From: Kaistia algarum
GTDB taxonomy: Bacteria; Pseudomonadota; Alphaproteobacteria; Rhizobiales; Kaistiaceae
NCBI RefSeq assembly: GCF_026343945.1
Contig: NZ_JAPKNJ010000001.1
Location: forward strand, 930,001-994,000
Direction: 5' to 3'
DNA length: 64,000 nt
Positions 26,551-35,453 of the stretch are shown piece after piece. The notes under the pieces were generated by a model. The model had not been told where the DNA came from, did not search any database, and saw only the letters and a program-made list of their open reading frames with translations. A program made the translations under genes and the position numbers. Position 1 is the first letter of the stretch; the number at the start of each line of letters is the position of its first letter.

Positions 26551-27849
26551 TTGACCATCAGATCGCTAAAAGCAGCCGGCGTGGCACTGACGCTGTCGGT
26601 TGCAGCCTCGACCGGGGCGCTGGCCGCACCGAGCTGCGGCACGGACCCGGTCACGCTCAGCGCCTATTTCGAGACGGGCTTCCCCTTGCCCGGCAAGCTG
26701 GCCGAGGCCTTCTCGAAGGAGTTCCCGAACGTCAAGTTCGACATCAAGGAAGACCAGTTCGCCAATCTGATGGAGAACACGCCGCGCCTCCTGGCCGGCG
26801 ATGCGCCGCCGGATCTCGTGCGGCTGCCCAGCATGAGCGACCTCGTCGCCAACGAGCTGTTGAAGAACCTCGACGGCTACTACACCGATTTCGGCTGGGA
26901 CCAGTTCCCGGCCTCGCAGTTGATCCAGCTTCGCGTCGAGCCGGAAGGACGCCCGCGCGGCACCGGTTCGCTCTATGCAATGGGACTCAACTATTCGATG
27001 ACCGGCGTCTTCTACAACAAGGAGCTAGCCGCCAAGATCGGCATGACGGCAGCACCGACGACGCTCGCCGAGCTCGACGCGCTCCTCGCCAAGGCCAAGG
27101 CGGCCGGCATCACGCCGATCATCCAGTTCAACAAGACCAATGGCGGTCTCGCCTTCCCGCTGCAGGACCTGATGGGCGCCTATGGTCCGCCGGAGCCGGT
27201 CAATGACTGGATCTTCCAGAAGGAAGGCGCCACCATCGATACGCCTTCCAATCTCAAGGCGGCCGAGCATCTCGAAGACTGGGTCAAGGCGGGCTATTTC
27301 GCGCCCGACACCAACGCGATCGACTATTTCGCGATGATGAGCGGCTTCCTGAAGGGCGACGGCCTCTTCATGTTCAACGGCGACTGGGAATCGGGCAATC
27401 TCGACAAACAGCTGCCCGGCAAGGTCGGCTTCTTCCTGATGCCGCCGGCCGAGGCGGGCGGGCGGCATGCCGCCATGTCCGCGCCGCTCACCTACGGCAT
27501 CGGCGCTAAGTCGCCCCATGCCGATTGTGCCGCCTTCTTCCTGAACTGGGTGGCGACCGATCCGGAAGCGCGCAAGATCAATGTCGAGGTCGGCGGCTCC
27601 AACCCCGGCGGCCCGACCTCGCTACCGATCCCGGCGGTGGCGCCCGGATCGGTGACCGAGGCAACGCTGGCCGCCGGCTCCGTCATCGCCAAGGAGAACG
27701 GCGCGATGGACTTCATCGCCAACGCGACCGGCGCGATCTTCTCGGCCGGCTGGACGCCGGAACTGCAGAAGCTCGTCGGCGGCAAGCAGACGGCCGACGG
27801 GCTGCTGAAGGCCGTCCAGAAGGAATATGAGCAGGAACTCTCGCGTTGA
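26551..27849 (+). CDS. ABC transporter extracellular sugar-binding protein (family 1, CUT1)
   Basis: 432-residue periplasmic binding protein of the MalE/UgpB class. Signal peptide at residues 1-26 (MTIRSLKAAGVALTLSVAA, cleavage near LAA). Family features include NYSMTGVFYNKELAAKIGM (~150-170) and FMFNGDWESG (~274). The TTG start at 26551 is supported by AGGGAGGA (26536-26543) 7 bases upstream; no ATG alternative with a ribosome-binding site exists nearby. Its stop overlaps the first permease (TTGA, 27846-27849). Substrate probably the glycoside cleaved by the GH32-like enzyme. Confidence 0.9.
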   Translation: MTIRSLKAAGVALTLSVAASTGALAAPSCGTDPVTLSAYFETGFPLPGKLAEAFSKEFPNVKFDIKEDQFANLMENTPRLLAGDAPPDLVRLPSMSDLVANELLKNLDGYYTDFGWDQFPASQLIQLRVEPEGRPRGTGSLYAMGLNYSMTGVFYNKELAAKIGMTAAPTTLAELDALLAKAKAAGITPIIQFNKTNGGLAFPLQDLMGAYGPPEPVNDWIFQKEGATIDTPSNLKAAEHLEDWVKAGYFAPDTNAIDYFAMMSGFLKGDGLFMFNGDWESGNLDKQLPGKVGFFLMPPAEAGGRHAAMSAPLTYGIGAKSPHADCAAFFLNWVATDPEARKINVEVGGSNPGGPTSLPIPAVAPGSVTEATLAAGSVIAKENGAMDFIANATGAIFSAGWTPELQKLVGGKQTADGLLKAVQKEYEQELSR

Positions 27850-28805
27850 GCGACGCGCTGCCCAACAGGAACACGCAGCGGCGGGCCGAAGGCCTGCCGC
27901 CGCAACCCGGCGTCAAGCGCCGCGTCCCGAATGGCCGCGACCGGCGGAACGGGTTCGTCGCCGCCCTATTCATCGCGCCAGCGCTGGCCATGTATACGGC
28001 TTTCGTGGTCGTGCCGCTCGGCATGTCCGTCTTCTATTCGCTGCAGCGCTGGGACGGCATCGGGCGCTTGCGCTTCGTCGGCCTCAAGAACTACCTCATC
28101 GTGCTGACCGATCCGGACCTCATCCAGATCATCGGCAATGCGTTCAACCTGATCCTCTATTTCACGCTGATCCCGATCGCGCTCGGGCTCGCCGTCGCCT
28201 CGGTCATTCGCGGCCACATGTCCGGCCCGTTCGGTACGATCACCCGCACGGTGCTGTTCCTGCCGCAGGTGATCCCGCTGGTGGCGGCCGGCATCGCCTG
28301 GAGCTGGATGTTCGCCTCGACGGGTCTCGTCAATCAGCTTCTGACTGCGGTCGGCCTCGGCTCGCTCGCGCGCGGCTGGCTCGGCGACTTCACCTTCGCG
28401 CTGCCAGCGGTCGGCATGATCGGCGCCTGGGTCCTGCTCGGCCTCTGCACCATGCTGCTGGTGACCGGCATCGCCAAAATCGACGCCAGCATCTATGAGG
28501 CAGCCGAACTCGACGGCGCCGGCAAATGGCAGGAGCTGATCTACATCACCATTCCCGCCCTCAGGCAGGAGATCGGCGTCTGCGTGACGGTGACCGTGAT
28601 CGCGGCGCTGGCGAGCTTCGACATCGTCTACATCGCGACGGCCGGCGGGCCGGGCATCTCGACCATGGTTCCGGGCCTCGAGATCTATCGCCTCGCCTTC
28701 GCGCATCGCCAGGTCGGCCTCGCCTCGGCGCTGGCCATCGTGCTGATGGTGCTCGTCCTCGTCTGCGTCCTCCCCATCCAGTGGTTTGCACGGCCGAAAC
28801 GATGA
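27846..28805 (+). CDS. sugar ABC transporter permease, MalF/UgpA type
   Basis: 319-residue inner-membrane permease. After a basic, Pro/Arg-rich N-terminus (~35 residues) come six hydrophobic segments; the EAA loop that docks the ATPase is EAAELDGAGKWQELIYITIPALRQEI (~218-243). TTG start overlaps the binding-protein stop. A MalK-like ATPase gene does not follow, so the NBD must be supplied from elsewhere. Confidence 0.91.
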   Translation: MSDALPNRNTQRRAEGLPPQPGVKRRVPNGRDRRNGFVAALFIAPALAMYTAFVVVPLGMSVFYSLQRWDGIGRLRFVGLKNYLIVLTDPDLIQIIGNAFNLILYFTLIPIALGLAVASVIRGHMSGPFGTITRTVLFLPQVIPLVAAGIAWSWMFASTGLVNQLLTAVGLGSLARGWLGDFTFALPAVGMIGAWVLLGLCTMLLVTGIAKIDASIYEAAELDGAGKWQELIYITIPALRQEIGVCVTVTVIAALASFDIVYIATAGGPGISTMVPGLEIYRLAFAHRQVGLASALAIVLMVLVLVCVLPIQWFARPKR

Positions 28806-29626
28806 TCGAAGCACAGTCCAACAAGCTTCTCGCTCGCTTCATGCTGATCGCCCTGATGGCAGTGACGCTGCTGCCCTTCCTCAGCATGTTCTCAGCGGCG
28901 TTGGCACCCTCCGGCACTTATCCGGCCGGACTGCAATGGCCGTCGGACCCGCAATGGGGCAATTTCGCCCGCGCGTTCGAACTCGCCAACATGACGAAGC
29001 TGCTGTGGTCGAGTTCGCTGATCGTGCTCGGGGTCGTCCCCGTATCCGTGCTGATCGCGACCATGGCGGGATTCGGCCTGTCGCGTGTCGACAAGGGCCG
29101 CGGCAAGTGGCTCTACCTGATCTTCGTGCTCGGCCTCACATTGCCCGTCGAGGCCGTGATCACGCCCCTCTATTACGAGGTCAAGGCGCTCGGCATCCTC
29201 AATACACGGATGGCGCTCATCCTGCCGCTGATCGGCCTGTTCATGCCCTTCTCGGTCTATTGGATGCGGGCACATTTCCTGAACGTGCCGCAGGAACTCG
29301 GCGAAGCGGCCGAAGTCGACGGCGCGTCGGAATGGAGGCAGTTCTGGCTGATCCAGGTGCCGATCGCCCGGCCGGCGATCATGTCGCTGTCGATCCTCCT
29401 GTTCCTGTGGACCTGGAACCAGTTCCTTCTGCCGGTGGTCCTCGTGCAGGATCCCGAACAGCGGACGATGGCGGGCGCGCTCGGCGCCTTCCAGGGCCAG
29501 TGGGGCACCGACGTGCCGCTGCTCTGCGCCGGCGCGCTGCTGATCCTGACGCCGACGGTGCTCCTGTTCCTGATCTTCCAGCGCCAGTTCGTCGCCGCTC
29601 TGCTGCAGGGATCCGTGAAGGGCTGA
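28802..29626 (+). CDS. sugar ABC transporter permease, MalG/UgpE type
   Basis: 274-residue partner permease with six transmembrane segments and the EAA loop ELGEAAEVDGASEWRQFWLIQVPIARP (~165-190). Start at ATG 28802 overlaps the MalF-type stop (28802-28805). The operon ends here with a short hairpin; no ATP-binding gene is present, which is the usual organisation when a shared MsmX/UgpC-type ATPase energises several importers. Confidence 0.91.
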   Translation: MIEAQSNKLLARFMLIALMAVTLLPFLSMFSAALAPSGTYPAGLQWPSDPQWGNFARAFELANMTKLLWSSSLIVLGVVPVSVLIATMAGFGLSRVDKGRGKWLYLIFVLGLTLPVEAVITPLYYEVKALGILNTRMALILPLIGLFMPFSVYWMRAHFLNVPQELGEAAEVDGASEWRQFWLIQVPIARPAIMSLSILLFLWTWNQFLLPVVLVQDPEQRTMAGALGAFQGQWGTDVPLLCAGALLILTPTVLLFLIFQRQFVAALLQGSVKG

Positions 29627-29628
29627 AG

Positions 29629-29646
29629 AAGGATCGCCCGATCCTT
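29629..29646. terminator. short hairpin between convergent importer operons
   Basis: AAGGATC (29629-29635), loop GCCC and GATCCTT (29640-29646), three bases after the MalG-type stop and followed by a third T; the complementary strand also ends in T-rich bases (TTCTTC). It can act as a weak terminator in both directions between the converging genes (stops at 29626 and 29669). Confidence 0.5.
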
Positions 29647-29668
29647 TGCCGGCAGGGCTCACGCCGTT

Positions 29669-30706
29669 TCAAGCCGGGAGCAGACGGACGGCTTCGGGCG
29701 GGATCCGGATAGCGACGACAGGTTCCCGCCGATGCGTCTCGACCCGGACCCGGCCCGCGCCAACGGCGAGATCGACGCGCCTGACGGAACCAAGGAACCG
29801 ATCCGCCGATGCTGAGCCGGCAAATTCACCGGCGACGTCGAGCCGGGGAGGATGGGACAGCGGTTCGATCCGCTCCGGCCGGACCAGGGCGACTACGCTC
29901 TCGCCAGCGGCGCGGGCGCCAGTATCGCAGGCGATCAAGCCAACGGTTGTCGCTACGAGGCCGGCCTGCAGCACGGTTCCCGGCCACAGGTTTGACTGCC
30001 CGACGAAGCCCGCGACATAGGCGTCGATCGGCTCATCATAGAGTTCGCGAGGGGTCCCAAGCTGGAGGAGGCGGCCGTCGCGCAGCACGGCGACCCGATC
30101 GGCCAGAGACAGGGCCTCTTCCTGGTCATGCGTCACCAGCAGCGTGGCGATGCCGGCCTCGCGTTGGACGCGGAGGATCTCGTCGCGCATCTCGACCCGG
30201 AGCGCCGCGTCGAGCGCCGACAGCGGCTCGTCCAGCAGCAGTCCGGACGGACCGAAGACCAGGGCGCGCGCGAGGGCCACCCGCTGCTGCTGGCCACCCG
30301 AAAGCTGATGCGGCATGGCACGGACCCTTCCCGCCATACCGACTCGCTCCAGCATGTCGATGGCGCGGGCCCGTCGCTGCGCCGTTGGAATGCCGCGGAC
30401 CCGCAGAGGAAAGGCGACATTCTCCCAGGCGGACAGATGCGGAAACAGGGCATAGTTCTGAAACACGACGCCGAGACCGCGCGCCTCGGCGCTGACTGCC
30501 GTCCTGTCCTCGCCGCCGACAAGGACGCGGCCGGCCTGTGGCTCGGCGAAGCCCGCCAGCAGCTTCAGCGCCGTCGTCTTGCCCGACCCCGAGGCACCGA
30601 TCAGCGCCACCAGTTCGCCCGGCGCGATTGTCAGCGACAGCTCGTGCACGCCGGTTGCCGTGCCGGGATAGAGGTAGCTTACAGCGTCGAAGGTCAGGCT
30701 CGTCAT
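29669..30706 (-). CDS. ABC transporter ATP-binding protein, PotA/FbpC-type
   Basis: 345-residue ATPase with a C-terminal TOBE-like region. Walker A GASGSGKTT (~36), Q-loop VVFQNYALFPH (~81), signature LSGGQQQRVALARAL (~134), Walker B LLLDEPLSALDA (~156), H-loop VTHDQEEALSL (~189). It is the last gene of a four-gene unit (binding protein, permease, permease, ATPase) of the iron(III)/polyamine/2-aminoethylphosphonate group. Start ATG 30706 overlaps the preceding permease stop; the upstream extension to 31129 lies inside that permease. Confidence 0.91.
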   Translation of the reverse strand: MTSLTFDAVSYLYPGTATGVHELSLTIAPGELVALIGASGSGKTTALKLLAGFAEPQAGRVLVGGEDRTAVSAEARGLGVVFQNYALFPHLSAWENVAFPLRVRGIPTAQRRARAIDMLERVGMAGRVRAMPHQLSGGQQQRVALARALVFGPSGLLLDEPLSALDAALRVEMRDEILRVQREAGIATLLVTHDQEEALSLADRVAVLRDGRLLQLGTPRELYDEPIDAYVAGFVGQSNLWPGTVLQAGLVATTVGLIACDTGARAAGESVVALVRPERIEPLSHPPRLDVAGEFAGSASADRFLGSVRRVDLAVGAGRVRVETHRREPVVAIRIPPEAVRLLPA

Positions 30707-31482
30707 GTCGTTCCGTTTATACGTGCGCCCAGGGCGGCCGGGTCGCGGCCGGCTCGCAGCGCGCCGAAGAGCGCGGCCCAGGTCAGAAGGAAGCTCACGA
30801 TCGACAGGGCCGCCGCCACAGTCGGTTCGGAGCGGCCGATCAGGCCGAGGGAGACCGGGAAGGTCCGGAAAAGCAGGATATTGGCGATCGTGAACTCGCC
30901 GAGGACGACGGTGAAGGTCATCAGCGCGGCATTGACCAAGGCAGGACGGAGATTGGGGAGCACCACCCAGAAAATGATCTGGCGCGGATGGGCGCCGAGG
31001 CTTGACGCGGCCAGGCGGAGCTGTGGCAGGTCGATCGTGCCGAGCGCCACGTCGATGGCCCGGTAGGCATAAGGCAGCGCCAGGACGAAATAAGGCAGGG
31101 TCAGATAATAGGGCGACCCGACCAGCCATCCCGGTCCCTGGATGAGAGCCGTGAGACCCGCGACGAGCGCGATCGCCGGAACGACGAAAGGCAGGATGGC
31201 GATCGCTTCGAGAAGGCCATGCAGCCGGGGAGCGAAGAGATGCACGGCAATGACAGCCGGCACCATCGCCAGGAAAATCAGGCCGATCGTCGCCACCGCA
31301 AGCTTCATCGTAAGGAGCAGCGGATCGAGGAGGTCAGCGCGCTGGAACAGCTGCGCATAGGCGGCAAGGCCGTAACCCGCCTGTCCCTGCGATAGGCTGA
31401 AGACGGCCGTCATGATCAGAGGAAGCGCGAAGAAGGCACCGATCAGGGCGATGAAGATCGAGCGCGCAGTCTTGCCGATCAT
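30703..31482 (-). CDS. ABC transporter permease (PhnV/PotC-like)
   Basis: 259-residue membrane protein with six hydrophobic segments and the EAA-type motif LRLAASSLGAHPRQIIFWVVLPNLRPAL (~160-187). Both ends show four-base overlaps with neighbours (31479-31482 and 30703-30706), fixing start and operon membership. It pairs with the 300-residue permease upstream to form the channel of the importer. Confidence 0.9.
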   Translation of the reverse strand: MIGKTARSIFIALIGAFFALPLIMTAVFSLSQGQAGYGLAAYAQLFQRADLLDPLLLTMKLAVATIGLIFLAMVPAVIAVHLFAPRLHGLLEAIAILPFVVPAIALVAGLTALIQGPGWLVGSPYYLTLPYFVLALPYAYRAIDVALGTIDLPQLRLAASSLGAHPRQIIFWVVLPNLRPALVNAALMTFTVVLGEFTIANILLFRTFPVSLGLIGRSEPTVAAALSIVSFLLTWAALFGALRAGRDPAALGARINGTT

Positions 31483-32381
31483 CCACGCCCCCTGCGGGAA
31501 AGCCGACGCATCCGGCTTCCGAGGCCAAGCAGCAGCGCCATGACGGCGATCATCGCGATCGACAGCGCCGCCCCGGTCTCCGGCGAACTCACGACATCGC
31601 CGGTCAGCACATTGCCGATCTCTGTGGTGAGGAGGACGATGTTGCCCGATGTCAGCGCATAGGCCGTCGCATAGCCAGAGAAGGCGGAGCCGAACAGCAG
31701 CGTGAAGCACGAGACCAGAGCCGGCGCCAGGATCGGCAGCACCACGAGACGGAACCGCTGACCCGGGCTCGCGCCGAGGCTGGTGGCCGCCAGCAGCCAG
31801 TCAGCCCTGACGCCGCGGATGGCCGGGGTAAGGATGACGACCGCGAGCGGCGCCAGGAAGTAGGTATAGACCAGCGTCAGGCCTGCTACCGAGTAGAGCG
31901 AGAAGCCCATGGCATAGATGTCGGCGCCTATGACTTTCAGACCGCGCGTGACGAGCCCGAACATGCCGAGGGTCGAGACGAAGGCGAAGGCGAGCGGCAC
32001 GCCCCCAAACTGAGCGGCCACTGCGCTGAAGCTCGTCATGACGGTGCCGAGACGGGAGTCCGCGCGGCTCGCGATGAGCGCCATCGTCGTCCCGAGGACA
32101 AGGGCCACAAAGGCGGACGCCAGCGACAGCAGGATCGAATTCCATGCCGCCAGCCGATAGGTGGCGCCGGCGAGGCGGGCGATGGGATCCAGCGTGAAGC
32201 CATCCGGCCCGTGGATAGACTGGACGACCAGCATGCCGGCCGGCGCTACCATGACGAAGGCCGCGAGCAGCAGGAAAGGCGCCATCATCGCGGCGGCCAG
32301 AAGCACAAGCCGCCGGGAAGGACGCCGACGCGGCATTGCGGCGACGCCCCCTTTCCGAGACAGGATAGAGATCCCGTTCAT
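31479..32381 (-). CDS. ABC transporter permease (PhnU/PotB-like)
   Basis: 300-residue membrane protein; after a basic N-terminus (RRRPSRR) six hydrophobic segments, with the EAA motif WLLAATSLGASPGQRFRLVVLPILAPALVS (~195-224). Start taken as ATG 32381, 7 bases after the binding-protein stop; ATG 32336 with AAGGGGG at about 10 bases is a reasonable alternative and would shorten the protein by 15 residues. Confidence 0.88.
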   Translation of the reverse strand: MNGISILSRKGGVAAMPRRRPSRRLVLLAAAMMAPFLLLAAFVMVAPAGMLVVQSIHGPDGFTLDPIARLAGATYRLAAWNSILLSLASAFVALVLGTTMALIASRADSRLGTVMTSFSAVAAQFGGVPLAFAFVSTLGMFGLVTRGLKVIGADIYAMGFSLYSVAGLTLVYTYFLAPLAVVILTPAIRGVRADWLLAATSLGASPGQRFRLVVLPILAPALVSCFTLLFGSAFSGYATAYALTSGNIVLLTTEIGNVLTGDVVSSPETGAALSIAMIAVMALLLGLGSRMRRLSRRGRG

Positions 32382-32388
32382 CCGAGCG

Positions 32389-33504
32389 TCAGATCCTGAC
32401 TTCCTTCGGCCAGAGATCGGCGACCACCTGCTTTGCCTTGTCGAGCTGGGCCTGGGAGGCGAAGCGGACCTGCTTGTAGGCTTCCGGCGAGGGCAGCCGG
32501 TCGAGGATCGCCTTGGGCACGACGCCCTGGTCGAGCATGCTGCCGAAACGCATCGGATGAGCGTAGCCGGCGAGAAAGCCGAGCTGGCCTTCGTCGCTGA
32601 ACAGGAATTCCTGCCAGAGGCGCGCGAGGTTCGGATGTGGGGCGAAGGCACTGATGCCCTGGACATAATAATTGCCGAAGGGCGCGCCGTCCTTCGGGAC
32701 GATCACCTCGAACGGCGTTCGGCCGGCTTCCTCGTCGCGGATCGTCAGGTTGAGATAGTCCCAGCGCAGCGCGATCGGCGTCTGGCCGCTGACCATCGTG
32801 CCCTTGTCCGTCTGGGCCGGGTTGTAGTTGCCGGCGGCGGCGAGACGCGCGAAGAATTCCACGCCCGGCGTGATGTCGTCGAAGCTGCCGCCATTGGCGA
32901 GCGACGCCGCCATGACCGCCGCGAAGGCCGAGCCGTCGCGCATCGGGTTGCCGCCCATCGCGACCATGCCGCGATAGTCCGCCTTCAGCAGGTCTGCCCA
33001 GCTCTGCGGCACGGTGCCGACCACCGCCTTGTTCACCGCGAACGAGATGATGCCGTAGTAGCAGCCGGTAAAGCGGCCATCGGCGTCCTTCACCGAATCC
33101 GGAATCTCGCCGAATGTCGCGACCTTGTAGGGCGCGAGCAGCCCTTCGGAAACGGCCTGCCGGGCGAAGGACGGGGCGAGGTCGAGACTGTCGGGCGCGC
33201 GATCCTGACCCTTGAGGCTGCGGATGGCCTGCAGTTCCTCGGCGGAGCTGCCCTCGGGATTCGTCGGGTTGACCTCGACGCCATATTGGGCTGCGAAGTC
33301 CGTCATCAGCTTGCCAAACACCCAATTGGGGGACAGCGCAATGGTGTTCAGCACCTTCTCGCGCTGGGCAGCTGCGACGAGATCAGCGAGCGGCGCCGGG
33401 CTTGCGAAGGCCGGTCCGGACATTCTCGGATTGAGCAGGGCGGCGCCCAGCGCGAGGGAGCCGCCGCCGAGCAGCGCACGCCGGCTGATGGAGAAGGAGG
33501 CCAT
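32389..33504 (-). CDS. ABC transporter substrate-binding protein (PotD/PhnS/iron-type), probable Tat export
   Basis: 371-residue periplasmic receptor with a twin-arginine leader: SISRRALLGG then a hydrophobic stretch and cleavage near AFAS (~36). The mature domain carries type II binding-protein features such as YYGIISFAVNKAVVGTVPQSWADLL (~148-172). Family members bind Fe(III), polyamines, thiamine or 2-aminoethylphosphonate. The divergent genes encode a phosphodiesterase and a PHP phosphatase, which makes an organophosphate ligand the best guess here. First gene of the minus-strand unit. Confidence 0.87.
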   Translation of the reverse strand: MASFSISRRALLGGGSLALGAALLNPRMSGPAFASPAPLADLVAAAQREKVLNTIALSPNWVFGKLMTDFAAQYGVEVNPTNPEGSSAEELQAIRSLKGQDRAPDSLDLAPSFARQAVSEGLLAPYKVATFGEIPDSVKDADGRFTGCYYGIISFAVNKAVVGTVPQSWADLLKADYRGMVAMGGNPMRDGSAFAAVMAASLANGGSFDDITPGVEFFARLAAAGNYNPAQTDKGTMVSGQTPIALRWDYLNLTIRDEEAGRTPFEVIVPKDGAPFGNYYVQGISAFAPHPNLARLWQEFLFSDEGQLGFLAGYAHPMRFGSMLDQGVVPKAILDRLPSPEAYKQVRFASQAQLDKAKQVVADLWPKEVRI

Positions 33505-33759
33505 GTCGGTTCCTTTGACGATCGTCGTGAATGATATCGGTCGGTTCCGCCGAGGCCTCGACCTGGCGTCGAGGGATCGTTCGGATCGCGGGATACGCCT
33601 ATCACCGGCTCCATGAAGGCATCATGACATGAACGCGACAAGCATCTGACTTTGCGTGATAATATTCGCCATTCTTCCTAAATCACCGGTTGGTTACTGC
33701 ATCCCGTTGAGGCATAGGAAGAGGGTCCGGCACGGGGCCGGACGAACCGGAGCGCGAGA
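33505..33759. promoter_or_regulatory. divergent regulatory region between organophosphate-type importer and phosphodiesterase
   Basis: 255 bases holding the promoters of two divergent units and noticeably A/T-richer in the middle. A symmetric ATAATAT core at 33659-33665 can serve as -10 in either direction. TCATGACATGA (33622-33632) is a perfect 5-bp inverted repeat around one base and could be an operator for the TetR regulator encoded at 35450. None of these sites is proven by a good -35 partner. Confidence 0.35.
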
Positions 33760-34587
33760 GTGACCAAGATCGCCGTGATTGCCGATCCGCATATCGGGGT
33801 CGGGAAGCCGCATTTCGTCGACAACTGGAAGCGAGCCGTGGCACATGTGAATGCCCGCGCCCCGGTCTTGACCGTGATCCTCGGCGACCTGACCTTCGAC
33901 GGCGCCAATTCCGAGGCCGATTGCGCCTTCGCCCGCCAGGCGATTGAGGCGCTGAAGGCGCCCTGTCTGGTGCTACCGGGCAATCACGATATCGGCGACA
34001 CCGACCGGGCGAGCGGGCAACCGTCCAATTCCGAACGGATCGCACGGTGGACCCGTCATTTTGGCGCGGACCGCTGGTTCAGCGACGCGGTTCCCGGCTG
34101 GCGGCTGATCGGAATCGACAGCCAGATCCTCGGTACCGGGCTGGCAGAGGAGACGGATCAGTGGGCCTTCCTGGAGGACGCCTTGACAAGCGGCGACAGG
34201 CGGCCCGTCCTCTTCACCCACCAGCCACTCTTTCTGAAGCACTGGGACGAGGGGGACCGGCCGTATTGGGCGATCGCGGGCGAGCCGCGGCGGCGCTTGC
34301 GCGAACAACTGACCCGATCCGGAGCGGTTGCGGCGGTATCGGCCCATATTCATCGGGCTCTGGCGCTGATCCATTCGGACGGGCCGTCCATCATCTGGGC
34401 TCCGGCGACCAGCTTCCTGACGCGCGATGTTTCGATGCCCGCCCAAGACGGCACCGCGCTGACCGGCGTGACATTCCTCGACCTCGCCGAGGCCGGCCTT
34501 TCCGTCGGCTTCGATCCGATTCCAAGCCTTGAGACCTTCTATATCGAGGATTTCAACGGCACGCTCTATCCGGCGCCCGCGCGATGA
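33760..34587 (+). CDS. calcineurin-like metallophosphoesterase (CpdA/GpdQ-like)
   Basis: 275-residue cytoplasmic phosphoesterase with all five metallophosphoesterase blocks: IADPHIG (D-x-H, ~7), VILGDLTFDGA (GD, ~44), LPGNHDIGD (GNHD, ~72), LFTHQP (~152) and SAHIHRAL (GH-x-H variant, ~197). The closest types are class III cyclic-nucleotide or glycerophosphodiester phosphodiesterases. GTG start at 33760 with an upstream GGAGCG. Translationally coupled to a PHP phosphatase (34584-34587); the two could act in series on a phosphodiester taken up by the divergent importer. Confidence 0.86.
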   Translation: MTKIAVIADPHIGVGKPHFVDNWKRAVAHVNARAPVLTVILGDLTFDGANSEADCAFARQAIEALKAPCLVLPGNHDIGDTDRASGQPSNSERIARWTRHFGADRWFSDAVPGWRLIGIDSQILGTGLAEETDQWAFLEDALTSGDRRPVLFTHQPLFLKHWDEGDRPYWAIAGEPRRRLREQLTRSGAVAAVSAHIHRALALIHSDGPSIIWAPATSFLTRDVSMPAQDGTALTGVTFLDLAEAGLSVGFDPIPSLETFYIEDFNGTLYPAPAR

Positions 34588-35453
34588 GTTGGTTCAGCTT
34601 TCACGGCGGGCACAGCGGCCAATTCTGCGCGCATGCCAAGGGTACGCTCCGCGAGGTCGTCGAGCGCGCGATCGCCCTTGGCTTCACCCACTACGGTCTC
34701 AGCGAACACGCGCCACGCTTTCGCGATGTCGACCTTTATCCCGGCGAGGAAGCGCTTGGAACCACGGGCCTGGAGCGAGCCTTCCAGGCCTATGTCGCCG
34801 AAGCCATCGCGCTGCGCAGCGAATATGGGGACCGGATCGAGCTTCTGATCGGTTTCGAGACCGAAACGTTGCCGCCGGTTATATGGCCCGACACGATGCG
34901 GAGGCTGCGGGAGGAAAACCCGTTCGACTATATGGTGGGCAGCGTCCACGACATTGATGGCCGATGGGTGGATTTCAGCCGGGCGGAGACCGAGCGCCTG
35001 AAGGCCGATCTCGGCGGCCCCGAGGCCCTGCATCTCGCATGGTTTCAGCAGATGACCGCCATGGTCGAGGCGCTGCGCCCCGAAGTCGTCGGCCATATCG
35101 ACCTCATTCGCAAGTTCGAGCCTCGGGGCTTCGCCTTCGGTCCTCGCGCCTTGCTGGCCGCCGAACGGCTTCTGGAGGCCGTCCGTGCGACCGGCGGCGT
35201 TCTCGATCTCAATTGTGCTCCGGTTCGAAACGGCTACGGGGCGGCCTATCCCCAGCCGGCCCTTCTGGACATGGCGGAGCGGATGGGCGTCGGGGTTACC
35301 CTTGGGGACGACAGCCACGGGCCCGAAACGGTCGGGGTCGGACTCGAGGCATCGCTGGCCGCAGCCGCCACGGCGGGCTACCGATCGATCCAATGCCTCA
35401 GCGCCAAGCGCGGCTGGGAGACGGTGCCAATCGAAAGGGTGTCGCGGCCATGA
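34584..35453 (+). CDS. PHP-domain phosphatase (histidinol-phosphatase-like)
   Basis: 289-residue PHP-fold metal-dependent phosphoesterase. Metal-ligand segments: HGGHSGQFCAHA near the start (~7-18), HYGLSEHAPRF (~36), FETETLPP (~93), MVGSVHDIDGRW (~117), EVVGHIDLIRKF (~169) and GDDSHGPETVG (~240). Relatives include HisK-type histidinol phosphatases and the PHP enzymes used for phosphonate or nucleotide breakdown. No his genes nearby, so a catabolic phosphomonoesterase role following the phosphodiesterase is more likely. ATGA overlaps at both ends. Confidence 0.85.
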   Translation: MSWFSFHGGHSGQFCAHAKGTLREVVERAIALGFTHYGLSEHAPRFRDVDLYPGEEALGTTGLERAFQAYVAEAIALRSEYGDRIELLIGFETETLPPVIWPDTMRRLREENPFDYMVGSVHDIDGRWVDFSRAETERLKADLGGPEALHLAWFQQMTAMVEALRPEVVGHIDLIRKFEPRGFAFGPRALLAAERLLEAVRATGGVLDLNCAPVRNGYGAAYPQPALLDMAERMGVGVTLGDDSHGPETVGVGLEASLAAAATAGYRSIQCLSAKRGWETVPIERVSRP

